Assembly (NCBI RefSeq): GCF_029844725.1 | Contig: NZ_JAOCKJ010000006.1 | Coordinates: forward strand, 1-64,000 | Length of the DNA stretch: 64,000 nt | Source: Pantoea sp. GD03673 | GTDB lineage: Bacteria > Pseudomonadota > Gammaproteobacteria > Enterobacterales > Enterobacteriaceae | Reading direction: 5' to 3' | In this document: piece after piece, positions 19,228 to 29,164 of the stretch | How the letters are laid out: every line of letters starts with the position of its first letter | Numbering within the stretch: position 1 is the stretch's first letter | Notes under the pieces: generated by a model | Seen by the model: the letters and a program-made list of their open reading frames with translations, nothing else | Databases searched by the model: none | What the model was told of the DNA's origin: nothing | Program-made: the position numbers and the translations under genes

Positions 19228-19790
19228 AGTAAGCGGACATCCACCACATCCATGCCTGCCGCCTTCGCGGCCTGAATACCAAAGTCCGCATCCTCGAACA
19301 CCACACAACGCGCCGGAGCTACACCCATCAGCTCTGCACAACGTAAGAAGGTCTCGGGCTCAGGCTTATGACGCTGAACGTCGTCAGCGCCGACGACGGC
19401 CGAAAACAGCTTACGCACGCCCAGTTGCGTCAGTAACGCCTCTGCCATGCTGTGTTCGCTTCCGGTACCCACCGCCATCGGACGACGCCCGTGATACGCT
19501 TTCACCACCTCCAGTAAAGGCAGTGGTCTGACGTTTTCCAGCAGCATCGCTTTCACAGCAGCCGTTTTTTCTGCGGCAAGAAGATGAGGGTCGAGAGACG
19601 ACTGATTGGATTCAATGATGAACTGCGCAAGCCGCCAGGCGGGAGCACCGTTGAAGTCGATAATACGAGCTTCATCCAGCGTTAATCCATAACGCGCCAG
19701 TACCTGACGCCACGCTTTTCGATGTGTCGGCTCAGTATCAAGAATCGTGCCGTCCATATCGAAAATCAGGGCGTCATATTGATCGTACAT
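19224..19790 (-). CDS. yqaB: HAD-family fructose-1-phosphate / 6-phosphogluconate phosphatase YqaB
   Basis: YqaB is a cytoplasmic HAD-superfamily phosphatase; the E. coli enzyme acts best on fructose 1-phosphate and 6-phosphogluconate. The product has 188 residues from the ATG at 19790, equal to E. coli. Motif I is DMDGTILDT with nucleophile Asp11 and acid/base Asp13. VGTGS, HKPEPETFL and VFEDADFGI make up motifs II-IV. GGAG precedes the ATG at a good distance. It is coupled to yqaA downstream. Confidence 0.95.
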   Translation of the reverse strand: MYDQYDALIFDMDGTILDTEPTHRKAWRQVLARYGLTLDEARIIDFNGAPAWRLAQFIIESNQSSLDPHLLAAEKTAAVKAMLLENVRPLPLLEVVKAYHGRRPMAVGTGSEHSMAEALLTQLGVRKLFSAVVGADDVQRHKPEPETFLRCAELMGVAPARCVVFEDADFGIQAAKAAGMDVVDVRLL

Positions 19791-19805
19791 TGTCACTCCG
19801 GACAT

Positions 19806-20231
19806 TCACCAAATGAGACATTACTTTAGCCTAATGTGGACAGGTTGTCGCCAGGGGGGATGAACAGCAAATGCTTTGAAAGCATTAACAATTTTTGTTT
19901 TCAGATAAAGGTGATCGTCCGCAGCCAGTTATAACCGTACGAATTTTCAGCGTTTTTTTAACATTCTTTTAGTCGGGAAGCAGCCGCGGATGGGCGTGGG
20001 CATAAAAACGGAGAGCGACAAAGCGGTAAACAGGCGTCACAGGTCGCTTAAGTCAGAATGATGAATCAATGCGTCAGGTTAAGCAGGAAATCAGTGCGGG
20101 TAAAGCCAGCGGGAAACTGCAGAGGGATTCTGGATAGTGATTTCATTTCAGGCTTCGCATTACGGAGCTGATGCATTTTATGTGCGAGAGGGAAGACGAT
20201 GACGTTAAAACAGACTGAGGGAATTTCGGAG
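19806..20231. other. Non-coding stretch between yqaB and the tRNA operon end
   Basis: I see no convincing gene or RNA in these 426 bp. There is one short palindrome, AATGCTTTGAAAGCATT (19870-19886), and A/T-rich parts that may hold the yqaB promoter. Open frames are short and have no ribosome-binding site. Confidence 0.6.
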
Positions 20232-20316
20232 GCTAAAAAAGACGGTGCATCCAGGAGGATTACTCAGCGTGCGCTTCGCCCTGCGGGCCGTTGCTAAAGC
20301 AACGTTATCCTCCTTA
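20232..20316 (-). terminator. Structured end of the serV-arg tRNA operon
   Basis: After the last tRNA-Arg the transcript contains AGGAGGAT and its complement ATCCTCCT about 55 bases apart, then GGATGCACCG and six T residues (20235-20240 read on the minus strand). This is the last copy of a spacer element found after every tRNA-Arg here. Only this copy is followed by a T run, so it probably terminates the operon. Confidence 0.65.
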
Positions 20317-20376
20317 GTGCTGCCTGAACGCTAATCACGTCATGACACACTGAGGCACTAACCATATTGGAGAATA

Positions 20377-20453
20377 TGGTGCATCCAGGAGGATTCGAAC
20401 CTCCGACCGCTCGGTTCGTAGCCGAGTACTCTATCCAGCTGAGCTATGGATGC
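20377..20453 (-). tRNA. argQ: tRNA-Arg (ACG), fourth and last copy
   Basis: This 77-nt gene includes an encoded CCA. The acceptor stem is GCATCC/GGATGC, the anticodon loop CTACGAA (anticodon ACG, read as ICG after TadA editing) and the T arm GGAGGTTCGAATCCTCC. It appears identical to the three other copies. The symbol follows the E. coli order argQ-argZ-argY-argV. Confidence 0.97.
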
Positions 20454-20658
20454 ATTGGGGTCTATCTTTTGGGGTGTAACTTTTTATGGACTTTCAGAAA
20501 CCAACCTGAGGATGTTACAAAGAATGGTGCATCCAGGAGGATTACTCAGCGTGCGCTTCGCCCTGCGGGCCGTTGCTGATGTAACGTTATCCTCCTTAGT
20601 GCTGCCTGAACGCTAATCACGTCATGACACACTGAGGCACTAACCATATTGGAGAATA

Positions 20659-20735
20659 TGGTGCATCCAGGAGGATTCGAACCTCCGACCGCTCGGTTCG
20701 TAGCCGAGTACTCTATCCAGCTGAGCTATGGATGC
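20659..20735 (-). tRNA. argZ: tRNA-Arg (ACG), third copy
   Basis: This copy has the same 77-nt sequence, cloverleaf and encoded CCA as the neighbouring copies. It starts exactly 282 bp from the previous one, within a near-perfect repeat. Confidence 0.97.
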
Positions 20736-20940
20736 ATTGGGGTCTATCTTTTGGGGTGTAACTTTTTATGGACTTTCAGAAACCAACCTGAGGATGTTAC
20801 AAAGAATGGTGCATCCAGGAGGATTACTCAGCGTGCGCTTCGCCCTGCGGGCCGTTGCTGATGTAACGTTATCCTCCTTAGTGCTGCCTGAACGCTAATC
20901 ACGTCATGACACACTGAGGCACTAACCATATTGGAGAATA

Positions 20941-21017
20941 TGGTGCATCCAGGAGGATTCGAACCTCCGACCGCTCGGTTCGTAGCCGAGTACTCTATCC
21001 AGCTGAGCTATGGATGC
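20941..21017 (-). tRNA. argY: tRNA-Arg (ACG), second copy
   Basis: This copy is again 77 nt with an ACG anticodon and encoded CCA, 282 bp from argZ. The flank towards argV differs from the other units. Confidence 0.97.
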
Positions 21018-21235
21018 ATAAATCTGATTCTTGTACAACGCAGGGTGCTAACTACTCACCATGAAAGGAATTGCTAATTCACTTTATTTCTTTCTTTTCG
21101 ATGGTGCATCCAGGAGGATTACTCAGCTTGCGCTTCGCCCTGCGGGCTGTTGCTGATGCAACGTTATCCTCCTTAGTGCGGCCTGAACGCTAATGCGTCA
21201 TGTCACACCGAGGCACTTCTCCATATTCGAAAATA

Positions 21236-21312
21236 TGGTGCATCCAGGAGGATTCGAACCTCCGACCGCTCGGTTCGTAGCCGAGTACTCTATCCAGCTG
21301 AGCTATGGATGC
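21236..21312 (-). tRNA. argV: tRNA-Arg (ACG), first copy
   Basis: This 77-nt tRNA-Arg with ACG anticodon and encoded CCA starts 8 bp after the tRNA-Ser gene in the same transcript. The distance to argY is 295 bp. Confidence 0.97.
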
Positions 21313-21320
21313 ATCGAAAA

Positions 21321-21413
21321 TGGCGGTGAGGGAGGGATTCGAACCCTCGATACAGCTTTTGACCGTATACTCCCTTAGCAGGGGAGCGCCTTCAGCCTCT
21401 CGGCCACCTCACC
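21321..21413 (-). tRNA. serV: tRNA-Ser (GCU)
   Basis: This 93-nt class II tRNA has acceptor GGTGAGG/CCTCACC (with a G73 discriminator), anticodon loop CTGCTAA (GCT), a long variable arm and an encoded CCA. It is the first gene of the operon, as in E. coli serV. Confidence 0.97.
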
Positions 21414-21476
21414 TTACGCTTTCTTTCGAACCGTGCGTCTGAACTTGTTTCTGCTCATCGGCACTGCGTGGCGCAC

Positions 21477-21504
21477 ATATTACTTTCCCGGACTTTTAAG
21501 TCAA
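21477..21504 (-). promoter_or_regulatory. Promoter of the serV-argVYZQ operon
   Basis: On the minus strand TTGACT (21504-21499), 16 bp and TAATAT (21482-21477) are followed by the GC-rich discriminator GTGCGCC, typical of stringently controlled stable-RNA promoters. An A/T-rich block lies upstream. Confidence 0.85.
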
Positions 21505-21663
21505 ACAATTTTTCCGAAACTTTGTTTGATTGAGCAAATCACACACAATTGGGACAAAATGGCGACAAAAAGAGTGAATTATCAACAATGAAAGAGGTTG
21601 TCGTTAACGAAACAGGAAAGAGAAAGGAGAAAAGAAAAGGCGGGATTTTTACAGAAAGCGGTA

Positions 21664-21687
21664 GCGCCTCGCACAGGTGCGAGGCGC
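21664..21687 (-). terminator. Hairpin downstream of csrA
   Basis: GCGCCTCGCAC and GTGCGAGGCGC form a perfect 11-pair inverted repeat around two bases, 8 bp after the csrA stop. The downstream T content is poor, so termination efficiency is uncertain; it may protect the 3' end instead. Confidence 0.6.
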
Positions 21688-21695
21688 TGAATCCG

Positions 21696-21881
21696 TTAAA
21701 CGCTGGTTTGTTGCGTTTTTTCAGCCTGGATGCGCTGATAGATCTCTTCGCGATGCACAGACACTTCTTTCGGCGCGTTAACCCCTATACGAACCTGGTT
21801 ACCCTTAACACCCAGCACCGTTACAGTTACCTCATCACCGATCATGAGGGTTTCACCAACTCGACGAGTTAGAATAAGCAT
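21696..21881 (-). CDS. csrA: Carbon storage regulator CsrA
   Basis: CsrA is a dimeric RNA-binding protein that recognises GGA motifs and represses or stabilises mRNAs for glycogen, biofilm and motility. The 61-residue product matches E. coli CsrA except at the last residues (KTQQTSV), keeping the RNA-contact residues Leu4 and Arg44. The Shine-Dalgarno CAAGGAG contains a GGA, which fits the known autoregulation. It lies between alaS and the serV-arg operon, as in E. coli. Confidence 0.98.
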   Translation of the reverse strand: MLILTRRVGETLMIGDEVTVTVLGVKGNQVRIGVNAPKEVSVHREEIYQRIQAEKTQQTSV

Positions 21882-22074
21882 TCTTTGCTCCTTGAAAGAT
21901 TAAAAGAGTCGGGCTTGTACAGGCTCCCGGCATTATCCATCATTTAACGCTGTACATTGACTATGAGAGATACACCAATGCACATCGATGCGCCAATACA
22001 TTCTGCTGATAGTTAGTTTAGCCGAAATACACTACATCAACCTGACTTTGTCATTTGCTGCTTTAGCATTGTAT

Positions 22075-22106
22075 TAAAAAGCGCCGGAACCGGGGTTCTG
22101 ACGCTT
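22075..22106 (-). terminator. Rho-independent terminator of alaS
   Basis: An AGCG(C/T)C-GAACC/GGTTC-CGCT imperfect hairpin at 22080-22105 is followed on the minus strand by a T run, 25 bp after the alaS stop. Confidence 0.75.
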
Positions 22107-22130
22107 CAGACAGTGCCTTATTCTATGTCA

Positions 22131-24758
22131 TTACAGGCGGCTGTTAACCCAGCTCTCAACCCCTGCCAGAGCGCCCTTCAGCGCTTCAGCATCCGTACCA
22201 CCAGCTTGTGCCATATCAGGACGGCCACCGCCCTTCCCGCCAACCTGCTGCGCCAGACCGGCAATCAACTCACCTGCTTTAACACGGTCTGTCAGATCTT
22301 TAGTCACACCCGCAATCAGCGACACCTTACCTTCAGCAACCGTTGCCAGCACAATAATCGCCGACCCCAGCTGATTCTTAAGATCATCAACCATAGTGCG
22401 CAACATTTTAGGTTCAACATTGTTGAGCTCACTGACCAGTAGCTTCACTCCCTTAATCTCGATGGCATTGCTGCTCAGTGAAGCGCTCTCCTGCGCGGCC
22501 TGCTGATCGCGCAGCTGCTGCAACTCTTTCTCCAGAGCCCGTACATGATCGACCAGACCACGCACTTTCTCATTCAGGTTGCTGCTGTTCGCTTTCACTA
22601 GCTGCGCAAGATCCTGCAACTGGCTGTTCTGTGCATTGACCTGTGCCAGCGCCCCTTCACCGGTAATCGCTTCAATACGACGGATGCCGGCTGCCGTACC
22701 TGACTCAGCCTGAATGCGGAACAGGCCGATATCCCCGGTGCGCGCAGCATGCGTGCCACCGCACAGCTCAACCGAGAAATCACCCATGGTCAGAACGCGT
22801 ACGCGCTGATCGTATTTCTCGCCAAACAGAGCCATTGCACCTTTAGACTTTGCCGCCTCAAGATCCATCACTTCGGTTTCTACCGGCAGATTGCGACGAA
22901 TCTGCGCATTGACGATATCTTCGACCTGACGAATCTCCTGAGGTTTCATCGCTTCAAAATGTGAGAAATCGAAACGCAGGTACTTGTCATTGACCAGCGA
23001 GCCTTTCTGCGCCACATGCTCACCTAAAACCTGACGCAATGCGGCATGCAGTAAGTGGGTTGCAGAGTGGTTGAGGCGGATACGCGCACGGCGTGCAGCA
23101 TCAACCTGGGCCTCAAGACGATCACCAATACGCAACTGTCCTGCGGTCAGCTTACCGACATGACCGATGGCCTGACCATATTTTTGTGTATCCTGGACGC
23201 TAAATTCAGCATTCTTCCCTTTCAGCAGACCGGTATCGCCTACCTGACCACCCGATTCACCATAAAATGGCGTTTCATCCAGCACGACCACGGCATCCTG
23301 ACCTGCAGTCACTTCATCAACCGCCTCGCCCGCAACATAGAGCGCTTTGACAGTGGCGGCTAAGTCAAGCTGGTCGTAGCCTTTGAAGGATGAGGCGGCA
23401 TCAATGCGAATAACGTTGCTGTAGTCAGCGCCAAAGCCACTCGCTTCACGTGCGCGCTGACGCTGACGCTCCATCGCCTGCTCAAAGCCCGCTTCATCGA
23501 TTTTCAGATTGCGTTCACGGCAGACATCAGCCGTTAAATCAGCCGGGAAGCCAAAGGTATCGTAAAGACGGAAGACGATTTCACCATCCAGCGTGTCGCC
23601 CTGCAGTTTTTCCAGTTCTTCGTCCAGCAGCGCCAGTCCGCGCTCCAGCGTTCTGGCAAACTGATCTTCTTCGCTTTTTAATACCTGCTCAACCTGGGCC
23701 TGCTGACGCTTTAACTCTTCGCCTGCGGCACCCATGACCTCAACCAGTGGCGCAACCAGCTTATAGAAGAAAGCCTCTTTAGCACCCAGCATGTTGCCAT
23801 GACGCACGGCACGACGAATGATACGACGCAGCACATAGCCACGGTTCTCATTCGACGGGATGACACCATCGGCAATCAGGAAAGCACAGGAGCGGATATG
23901 GTCGGCTATTACGCGCAGCGACTTGTTACTGAGGTCAGTGGCACCGGTAACTTTAGCAACAGCCTGAATCAGTTTCTGGAACAGGTCGATTTCATAGTTA
24001 GAGTTGACGTGTTGCAGAACGGCAGAAATGCGCTCAAGGCCCATTCCGGTATCAACCGACGGTTTTGGCAGTGGCAGCATGGTGCCATCAGCCTGACGGT
24101 TGAACTGCATAAAGACGATGTTCCAGATCTCAATGTAACGGTCGCCATCTTCTTCCGGGCTGCCAGGCGGGCCACCCCAGATGTGATCGCCGTGATCGTA
24201 GAAAATCTCGCTGCACGGACCGCAAGGGCCGGTGTCGCCCATCTGCCAGAAGTTATCTGACGCGTATGCGCTGCCTTTGTTGTCGCCAATGCGAATAATG
24301 CGCTCGCGTGGCACCCCGATTTCATCCGCCCAGATATTGTAGGCTTCATCATCGGTTTCATAGACTGTCACCCACAGACGCTCTATTGGCAGGCTGAACC
24401 ACTGCTCGCTCGTCAGAAGTTCCCAGGCAAAACCAATCGCCTCTCTCTTGAAGTAGTCACCAAAGCTGAAGTTACCCAGCATTTCAAAGAAAGTGTGGTG
24501 GCGTGCGGTGTAGCCGACGTTTTCAAGATCGTTGTGTTTACCGCCTGCGCGAACGCAGCGCTGTGACGTAGTCGCACGGGTGTAATCACGTTTATCCTGA
24601 CCGAGGAACACATCTTTAAACTGGTTCATCCCGGCGTTGGTAAACAACAACGTTGGATCGTTATTCGGTACGAGGGAGCTGCTGGTTACAACCTCATGTC
24701 CCTTGCTATGAAAAAAGTCGAGAAACGCTTGACGGATCTCAGCAGTGCTCTTGCTCAT
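22131..24758 (-). CDS. alaS: Alanine-tRNA ligase
   Basis: AlaRS charges tRNA-Ala and edits mischarged Ser and Gly. The 875-residue product (E. coli 876) has the class II core with [11 protein letters not shown] and [16 protein letters not shown], and the editing domain with [11 protein letters not shown] and [13 protein letters not shown] (zinc ligands). It ends in a C-terminal oligomerisation and DHHA1 region rich in [15 protein letters not shown]. It is the first gene of the alaS-csrA stretch on this strand, downstream of recX. Confidence 0.98.
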   Translation of the reverse strand: MSKSTAEIRQAFLDFFHSKGHEVVTSSSLVPNNDPTLLFTNAGMNQFKDVFLGQDKRDYTRATTSQRCVRAGGKHNDLENVGYTARHHTFFEMLGNFSFGDYFKREAIGFAWELLTSEQWFSLPIERLWVTVYETDDEAYNIWADEIGVPRERIIRIGDNKGSAYASDNFWQMGDTGPCGPCSEIFYDHGDHIWGGPPGSPEEDGDRYIEIWNIVFMQFNRQADGTMLPLPKPSVDTGMGLERISAVLQHVNSNYEIDLFQKLIQAVAKVTGATDLSNKSLRVIADHIRSCAFLIADGVIPSNENRGYVLRRIIRRAVRHGNMLGAKEAFFYKLVAPLVEVMGAAGEELKRQQAQVEQVLKSEEDQFARTLERGLALLDEELEKLQGDTLDGEIVFRLYDTFGFPADLTADVCRERNLKIDEAGFEQAMERQRQRAREASGFGADYSNVIRIDAASSFKGYDQLDLAATVKALYVAGEAVDEVTAGQDAVVVLDETPFYGESGGQVGDTGLLKGKNAEFSVQDTQKYGQAIGHVGKLTAGQLRIGDRLEAQVDAARRARIRLNHSATHLLHAALRQVLGEHVAQKGSLVNDKYLRFDFSHFEAMKPQEIRQVEDIVNAQIRRNLPVETEVMDLEAAKSKGAMALFGEKYDQRVRVLTMGDFSVELCGGTHAARTGDIGLFRIQAESGTAAGIRRIEAITGEGALAQVNAQNSQLQDLAQLVKANSSNLNEKVRGLVDHVRALEKELQQLRDQQAAQESASLSSNAIEIKGVKLLVSELNNVEPKMLRTMVDDLKNQLGSAIIVLATVAEGKVSLIAGVTKDLTDRVKAGELIAGLAQQVGGKGGGRPDMAQAGGTDAEALKGALAGVESWVNSRL

Positions 24759-24891
24759 ATATGTCCTGGAATCACGCTAACGAACGTTCCCTCTGATCGG
24801 CGCGACCACATTCTCGTGGTGCCTGATTAGCGGAACAAAAAGTGGGAATAAGATAAATTTTCTTCAGTGGGAAGTAAAATTACATCGGCTT

Positions 24892-25416
24892 TTAGTCATC
24901 AAAATTTCTGAAAACGGATTGGATATCTTCGGTCTGAAAGCCCTTTGACTGCAGATAGCGTAGTACTTTCGCTTTCTCTTTCCACTCTGTGGGCAGCGGG
25001 TGTCCGAATTTTCGTTCAGCCAGCTGAGCTGCGCAGGCTGCCCAGTCCACGTCGGTCTCTTCCATCGCGATATCAATGGCTTCACGATCGATGCCTTTCT
25101 GGGCCAGTTCAAGGCGTACGCGCTGCGACCCAAAACCTTTACGGCTTCGGCTCTGAATAAACCGATCGGTGAAACGTTCATCATTCAACCAGCCGCTTTC
25201 CTGACACCAGTCCAGTACCTGCTCCAGCAGTGCTTCGGTGATAATTTCAGGCTCTTTTTTCTGCGCCCATGCGGCACGCTGCGCTGATTGTTGCAGCTTT
25301 CGGGATAACTCTGCACGGCTGTGATCGCGCTGACCCAGAATGCGCATCGCACGGTCAAGCAGACGGGAATAAGAGACGACATTGGATTGGGGTTGGGGCT
25401 GAGAGGATTCAGTCAT
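24892..25416 (-). CDS. recX: Regulatory protein RecX
   Basis: RecX binds RecA filaments and limits their extension. The 174-residue product (E. coli 166) keeps the three-helix-repeat core with LLDRAMRILGQRDHS, RFIQSRSRKGFGSQR and ELAQKGIDRE, and ends FRNFDD. I chose the ATG at 25416, preceded by AAGGTG at eight bases; an upstream TTG extension is not supported. It lies 121 bp downstream of recA behind a hairpin, so it is probably made by limited read-through of the SOS-induced recA transcript. Confidence 0.94.
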   Translation of the reverse strand: MTESSQPQPQSNVVSYSRLLDRAMRILGQRDHSRAELSRKLQQSAQRAAWAQKKEPEIITEALLEQVLDWCQESGWLNDERFTDRFIQSRSRKGFGSQRVRLELAQKGIDREAIDIAMEETDVDWAACAAQLAERKFGHPLPTEWKEKAKVLRYLQSKGFQTEDIQSVFRNFDD

Positions 25417-25495
25417 ACTGCGCACCTTGTACAAACAGAGGGAGATTATGGCGACAGAACAGGACAGAGGGAAGGCAGGAAAGGTATCAGAGAGG

Positions 25496-25529
25496 ATAAA
25501 ACTACGGGAGAGGCTTCCGCCCCTCCCGC
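25496..25529 (-). terminator. Terminator between recA and recX
   Basis: CGGGAG/CTCCCG and a near-continuous inner GGC/GCC make a GC-rich hairpin at 25505-25528, followed on the minus strand by TAGTTTT. The weak T run fits partial read-through into recX. Confidence 0.6.
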
Positions 25530-25537
25530 ATCAGAAA

Positions 25538-26617
<1,080 letters not shown>

Positions 26618-26670
26618 TCAAGCCGGGTAAACACGCACTCAGGGTGCCTGCACTCTTTCTGTTGCCGACA

Positions 26671-26698
26671 ATTATACTGTATAGTCATACAGTATCAA
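26671..26698 (-). promoter_or_regulatory. recA promoter with LexA (SOS) box
   Basis: On the minus strand TTGATA (26698-26693) and TATAAT (26676-26671) are 16 bp apart. The LexA box TACTGT-N8-ACAGTA (26675-26694) fits the SOS consensus at both ends and fills the spacer, the same layout as E. coli recA. Confidence 0.97.
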
Positions 26699-26700
26699 GT

Positions 26701-27195
26701 TTAATTTGTCAGAAATTCGCCATACAGTTTCTGCAGGGCCCATGCCACCGACTGGCGACGAACGGCATCACGATCGCCGTTAAAATGCTGCTGAAAAGTC
26801 AATACGTTATCCTGCGGTCCGGCAAAGCCAAACCACACCGTACCTACGGGTTTTTCTTCACTGCCGCCATCCGGGCCAGCAATGCCGCTGACGGAGATCG
26901 CGAAGTCAGCATGGGCCGCTTTACGCGCACCCAGCGCCATCTCACGCACCACCGCATCACTTACCGCACCATGTTGCGCCAGCGAGGCAGCCTGCACATG
27001 AACCAGCTGCTGTTTAGCCTCATTACTGTAAGTCACAAAACCGCGTTCGAACCAGGCGGAACTGCCGCTGATATCGGTAAAGACTTTGGCAATCCAGCCG
27101 CCCGTGCAGGATTCTACACAGGTTACGGTAGCCTTACGCTGCTTCAGCTTCTCACCTATCTGCGCGCTTAACGCCTGCAATTGCTGATCATCCAT
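26701..27195 (-). CDS. pncC: Nicotinamide-nucleotide amidase PncC (CinA C-terminal domain)
   Basis: PncC deamidates nicotinamide mononucleotide to nicotinic acid mononucleotide in NAD recycling. The 164-residue product (E. coli 165) is the stand-alone CinA C-terminal domain with ESCTGGW (probable nucleophile Ser), SSAWFERGFVTYSNEAK, GIAGPDGGSEEKPVGTVW and GDRDAVRRQ. I chose the ATG at 27195 with GGGAG at eight bases; the longer in-frame start at 27264 is unsupported. The gene ends just upstream of the recA promoter. Confidence 0.95.
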   Translation of the reverse strand: MDDQQLQALSAQIGEKLKQRKATVTCVESCTGGWIAKVFTDISGSSAWFERGFVTYSNEAKQQLVHVQAASLAQHGAVSDAVVREMALGARKAAHADFAISVSGIAGPDGGSEEKPVGTVWFGFAGPQDNVLTFQQHFNGDRDAVRRQSVAWALQKLYGEFLTN

Positions 27196-27300
27196 TGCAA
27201 TTCTCCCTCTGGTCGTGGATTGAAGGTGGTGCAGAAAAACCACTTTTTCAAGGGCTCCTTTCATTATTGCCCTGTTTTTGCGGACTGCTTTCCACCACCG

Positions 27301-28077
27301 TCACCTTTTTTTCACTGCAACCATAAAAAGACGCGGAAAGGCGAGCAGAACCTGACTGTCGGCCTGAGCCGGATAAGCGGTGAGCAAGCGCTGATGATAA
27401 TCGGTGAGAAAGGCCCTCTGTTCAGACGCATTCAGCGTGGCCAGGAAAGGCCGCAAGCCGGTCGCCTGCAGCCAGCTGATAATCGCCTGCGCATCGGCCA
27501 TCACGTGATAATAGGTGGTTCGCCAGATATCCACCTCGCAGCCAGCCCGGGTCAGAACATCATAATACTCACCCGCAGAAAGCAGCTGGGTACGTTCAGC
27601 GGCACCGGCATCAATGCGTGAATACCAGCGCTCCGTAGCCGCCACCTCGCGCATCAGCTGGTGCGACGGCTCATTGAGGTTATCAGGCATCTGGATTGCC
27701 AGCACGCCACCGGGTGCCAGCTGGCTGACAAGATGGGGCAACAGCATGGCGTGATTATTCAGCCACTGCAGAGACGCATTGGCATAAATCACCTGCTGCG
27801 GCGCATCGGCCTGCCAGCTGCGGATGTCAGCCTGGACAAAACGGCAATGCGGCAGGCGTTCACGGGCCTGAGTCAGCATCGCCGCTGAACTGTCGAGCCC
27901 GGTGATCTGCGCCAGCGGCCAGGCATCAGCGAGCAGCTCGGTGCTGTTGCCTGGCCCGCAGCCCAGATCGGTCACCTGCTCAACCTCTTCCAGGCTGATG
28001 CGCGCCAGCAGTTCGCGGGCCGGACGGGTTCGTTCCGCTTCAAATTTGCGATACAGCACAGGATCCCACTCTTTCAT
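27301..28077 (-). CDS. tam: Trans-aconitate 2-methyltransferase
   Basis: Tam methylates trans-aconitate with S-adenosylmethionine, relieving inhibition of aconitase. The 258-residue product (E. coli 252) has the SAM-binding motif [15 protein letters not shown], then [10 protein letters not shown], the substrate segment ANASLQWL, and the highly conserved [13 protein letters not shown] and [14 protein letters not shown] doublets at 28080 and 28077 are both possible; the second is better spaced from GAGG. In E. coli tam lies elsewhere, so its place here between pncC and a lyase gene is a rearrangement. Confidence 0.92.
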   Translation of the reverse strand: MKEWDPVLYRKFEAERTRPARELLARISLEEVEQVTDLGCGPGNSTELLADAWPLAQITGLDSSAAMLTQARERLPHCRFVQADIRSWQADAPQQVIYANASLQWLNNHAMLLPHLVSQLAPGGVLAIQMPDNLNEPSHQLMREVAATERWYSRIDAGAAERTQLLSAGEYYDVLTRAGCEVDIWRTTYYHVMADAQAIISWLQATGLRPFLATLNASEQRAFLTDYHQRLLTAYPAQADSQVLLAFPRLFMVAVKKR

Positions 28078-28242
28078 CATCACCTCTCGCTCAGTTATCA
28101 GATGCCTCCGCTTACTGAGACGGATGAAAGCCGAAAAAGTGCGACCCATTGCTCATTTTTGAATCATGTGCTGGCAGAGCGTGGCGGGAGTTATTAAGTT
28201 AAAACACTGTTTCACTTTTAACATCTGTCTCAGGAGTCAGCT

Positions 28243-29139
28243 ATGCGTGAAATATCGGCCTTTGCGGGTGTCTGGTGTCCCTCTGTTACCCCGTTCAATG
28301 CGCAGGGCGGCGTTGATATCGACGCGCTCGGGCGACATTTTTCCCGCCTCAATGATTCCGGTATCGACACCCTGCTGGTGATGGGCAGTATCGGCGAGTT
28401 CGCTTCACTGACGCAGCAGGAGCGTTTACAGCTGATTCAGGAAGCCAGACCCTTGTCACCGCTGAAGATGGTGGCGAACGTCTCGGCGACCTGCATGCCG
28501 GACATGCTGGAGCTGGCCGAAGCCGCGTGGAAGAATGACTTTGACGCGGTGATGGTGCTGCCGCCCTACTACTATGGCCAGACGCAACACCAGCTGATGC
28601 ACTACTTCGAGGCGCTTGACGGACAACTGAGTGGCAAATGGTTTGCCTACAACTTTCCGGCTCGCACCGGCTGCGATCTGACGCCCGCGCTGGTTGCCGC
28701 TCTGGCTGCGAATCTGCCCAATTTTGTCGGCATTAAAGATACCGTGGATTGCCTGTCGCATAACCGGGCGATGATTGAAGAGACCCGCAAGGTACGCAGT
28801 GATTTCGCCGTATTGTCAGGGTATGACGAATATCTGCTTCCCAATCTGCTGGCGGGCGGAGCCGGCGTGATTTCAGGCCTGAATAATATTGTGCCGGAGT
28901 ACTTTGCCAGGATGATGGTCGCATGGCGTGAAGGCAACCTGTCCGGGCTGACGCATCTGCAGCAGCAAATTGGCCGGCTGATGGCGATTTACAGTATCGG
29001 GGATGATTTCGTGACAACGATAAAAACGGCGGTGGCGCGACGCTATGACTCCATAAGCAGCGTTTCACGTAACTACGGTGGTACGCTGAACGCGGAACAG
29101 TGCGCCGCAATCGACAGGCTGTTCAGCCAGGCAGAATAG
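28243..29139 (+). CDS. DapA/NAL-family aldolase or lyase (not DapA itself)
   Basis: This 298-residue protein is a class I aldolase of the dihydrodipicolinate synthase / N-acetylneuraminate lyase family. It has the Schiff-base lysine Lys165 (GIKDT), the catalytic tyrosine Tyr136 in YNFPARTG, and SIGEF (49-53) where DapA has TTGES. The altered SIGEF and absence of lysine genes nearby argue against true DapA. Relatives such as YagE/YjhH cleave 2-keto-3-deoxy sugar acids, so a keto-acid aldolase is plausible but unproven. CAGGAG precedes the ATG. No partner gene of a sugar-acid pathway is adjacent. Confidence 0.82.
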   Translation: MREISAFAGVWCPSVTPFNAQGGVDIDALGRHFSRLNDSGIDTLLVMGSIGEFASLTQQERLQLIQEARPLSPLKMVANVSATCMPDMLELAEAAWKNDFDAVMVLPPYYYGQTQHQLMHYFEALDGQLSGKWFAYNFPARTGCDLTPALVAALAANLPNFVGIKDTVDCLSHNRAMIEETRKVRSDFAVLSGYDEYLLPNLLAGGAGVISGLNNIVPEYFARMMVAWREGNLSGLTHLQQQIGRLMAIYSIGDDFVTTIKTAVARRYDSISSVSRNYGGTLNAEQCAAIDRLFSQAE

Positions 29140-29164
29140 CGGGCGCATCCCTGCGCCGCTCAAC

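Larger units (their letters stand above)
20244..21235. repeat. Tandem repeats of the tRNA-Arg array (282-bp period)
   Basis: Units at 20377-20658 and 20659-20940 look identical, and the half unit 20244-20376 differs from them only around 20293-20297. The third unit (20941-21235, 295 bp) diverges in the 75 bp or so next to argV. Each spacer contains a 19-bp copy of the tRNA-Arg 3' end (starting at 20243, 20525, 20807 and 21102). Confidence 0.93.

Noticed and set aside
20367-20861. Plus-strand frames encoding a 70-residue peptide with HPGGFEPPTARF, repeated at 20367 and 20649
   Set aside because: They run antisense through the tRNA-Arg genes; this is a well-known false gene call on tRNA complements.
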